A DNA stretch of 5,660 bases from the NCBI GenBank assembly GCA_038231615.1, contig JBBRLA010000579.1:1-5660 (forward strand), written 5' to 3'. The notes beneath the pieces were generated by a model that worked only from the letters and a program-made list of their open reading frames with translations, was not told the origin of the DNA and did not search any database. The DNA is from JBBRLA01 sp038231615. Its GTDB lineage: Bacteria; Myxococcota_A; Polyangia; Palsa-1104; JAEUJZ01. Positions within the stretch are counted from its first letter, which is position 1, and each line of letters opens with the position of its first letter. The translations under genes and the position numbers were made by a program. Shown here in pieces: positions 4,706-5,660 of the stretch.

Positions 4706-5660
4706 ATGCGCAACCGAATTCGTCCCTTCCCTCTTCTCGTCGCCGACCTGCCATCATGGCTGCGACGCTTAGCGCTTTTGCTGCTGGCGATGATGCTGCC
4801 GCTGGCGGCCAACGCGGCGACGATCCGGGTGCCGCAGGACCAGGCCACCTTGCAGGGCGCGGTGGACGCGGCGTCGGATGGCGACACCATCCTCGTGGAT
4901 TCCGGCAGCTACGCCGGGGCGCGGGTCTATCGCAAGCGGCTCTCCATCCTGGGCAAGCCCGGGGCCGACGCCACCCTGGTCGGCCCGGGTTCGCCCACCG
5001 GATGGGGGGGCCTGGCCATCGGAATCCTGCTCGACACCGGTGCGGACGGCACCACGGTGCAGAACCTGATCTTCGATGGGGCGGGCATCTCGGATGACAA
5101 TCCCACGCCGCTGGCCTTCGCCATCTACGGGCGCGGGCAGCGCGACGTGATCATCCGCAACAACACCATCCACGGGACCATCCAGGCGATCACCGGCACC
5201 GCGGCCAACCACTGGACCATCAAGGACAACACCATCACCGACTTCACCTCTTTCATCTGCAAGACCTACTGTGGCGGCGGCGACGCCATCGTGCTTCAGG
5301 TGCGCCGGGAAGAGGGCGTCGATCCCTCGCTGCCGGCGAACCGCCCGCGCAACAACCTGGTCCGGGGCAATTCGATCTGGGGGACCATCCCCGACGGGCT
5401 CACCGCTTTCGGCATGACCGGCATCCTGCTCCTGAGCGCGGACACCACCGAGGTCAGTCAGAACTACGTGGCCATTCCCAACAACCCCAAGGTATCCGCG
5501 ACCAGCGGAGAGGCGATCAGCGTCACCGACCGCTGCTGCGGGGTGGTGTCGCCCTGGCTGCCGGGGGTCAGCTTCGCCACGCTGCTCGACAACCAGGGCG
5601 CGGACAGCGACTGGGGCCTGGTGGTCGAGGGCATGGGCGGAGAGAACACCGGCGGGATGA
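4706..5660 (+). CDS. Secreted right-handed parallel beta-helix repeat protein (3' end outside window)
   Basis: The frame stays open from ATG 4706 to the window end (318 codons so far). The signal peptide is unusual: a 21-residue N-region ending in Arg-Arg, core LALLLLAMMLPLA (22-34), and a probable cut at A-N-A (35-37) before ATIRVP. The mature start, IRVPQDQATLQGAVDAASDG then DTILVDSGSY, is the classic opening of pectin-lyase-fold / NosD-like beta-helix proteins. Asn-rich PbH1-type coils follow: VIIRNNTIHGT (148-158), WTIKDNTITDF (170-180), NLVRGNSIWGT (217-227), TEVSQNYVAI (248-257) and ATLLDNQGAD (291-300). Cys185, Cys189, Cys277 and Cys278 could form disulphides outside the cytoplasm. No catalytic residues for polysaccharide cleavage can be assigned, so carbohydrate binding, lyase activity or a purely structural surface role remain open. 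It lies 61 bases after the TPR/PEGA gene on the same strand. Confidence 0.85.
   Translation, partial: MRNRIRPFPLLVADLPSWLRRLALLLLAMMLPLAANAATIRVPQDQATLQGAVDAASDGDTILVDSGSYAGARVYRKRLSILGKPGADATLVGPGSPTGWGGLAIGILLDTGADGTTVQNLIFDGAGISDDNPTPLAFAIYGRGQRDVIIRNNTIHGTIQAITGTAANHWTIKDNTITDFTSFICKTYCGGGDAIVLQVRREEGVDPSLPANRPRNNLVRGNSIWGTIPDGLTAFGMTGILLLSADTTEVSQNYVAIPNNPKVSATSGEAISVTDRCCGVVSPWLPGVSFATLLDNQGADSDWGLVVEGMGGENTGGM

Noticed and set aside
4763..4780. Arg-Arg before the hydrophobic core of the beta-helix signal peptide as a Tat signal
   Set aside because: The residues around it (WLRRLALL) fit the S/T-R-R-x-F-L-K consensus poorly; a Sec signal is at least as likely.
4660..5097. 145-codon plus-strand frame overlapping the start of the beta-helix gene
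   Set aside because: The other frame has a signal peptide, a good ribosome binding site and a clear beta-helix sequence; this frame is Gly/Arg/His-rich.
1..5660. CRISPR array, tRNA or rRNA gene, insertion sequence or phage gene
   Set aside because: I saw no regularly spaced repeats, no cloverleaf-type conserved arms, no transposase motif and no terminal inverted repeats on either strand.

Overview
The window is bacterial and G+C-rich. It contains a Hanks-type serine/threonine kinase with an N-terminal zinc ribbon and a Pro/Ala-rich tail, next to a TPR/PEGA protein. That combination, together with the codon use, suggests Myxococcota or a related former-deltaproteobacterial lineage. This lineage call is an inference from protein style, not from a marker gene.

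Layout, left to right. (1) Bases 2-469 (+) hold the 3' part of a gene cut by the window edge. It is clearly less G+C-rich than the rest and may encode a PD-(D/E)XK-like nuclease. (2) Bases 487-1251 (-) encode a crotonase-superfamily enzyme of 254 aa, convergent with the first gene. Its active site resembles enoyl-CoA isomerases (one catalytic Glu) more than classical hydratases. (3) Bases 1252-1374 are a divergent control region, with a near-consensus -10 box for the minus-strand gene. (4) Bases 1375-1551 (+) encode a 58-aa single-pass membrane protein with a very good ribosome binding site; it is short enough for a length cutoff to miss it. (5) Bases 1613-3010 (+) encode a complete membrane-anchored Ser/Thr kinase. 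(6) Bases 3007-4644 (+), overlapping the kinase by ATGA, encode an exported TPR + PEGA protein with a glycine-rich polytopic membrane domain built of repeated hairpins. (7) Bases 4706-5660 (+) hold the 5' part of a secreted right-handed parallel beta-helix protein that runs off the window; its frame stays open to the last base.

The four plus-strand genes from 1375 onward have gaps of 61, -4 and 61 bases and no convincing terminator between them, so they may form one transcription unit. The kinase and the TPR/PEGA membrane protein are the tightest pair and the most likely functional unit. The kinase has a cytoplasmic catalytic domain but only a short disordered tail outside, while the partner carries extracytoplasmic-type TPR and PEGA modules. 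A plausible reading is a split signalling module in which the second protein supplies the sensing or scaffolding part. The crotonase and the 5' nuclease-like fragment look unrelated to this unit. I see no RNA gene, CRISPR array, insertion sequence or origin.
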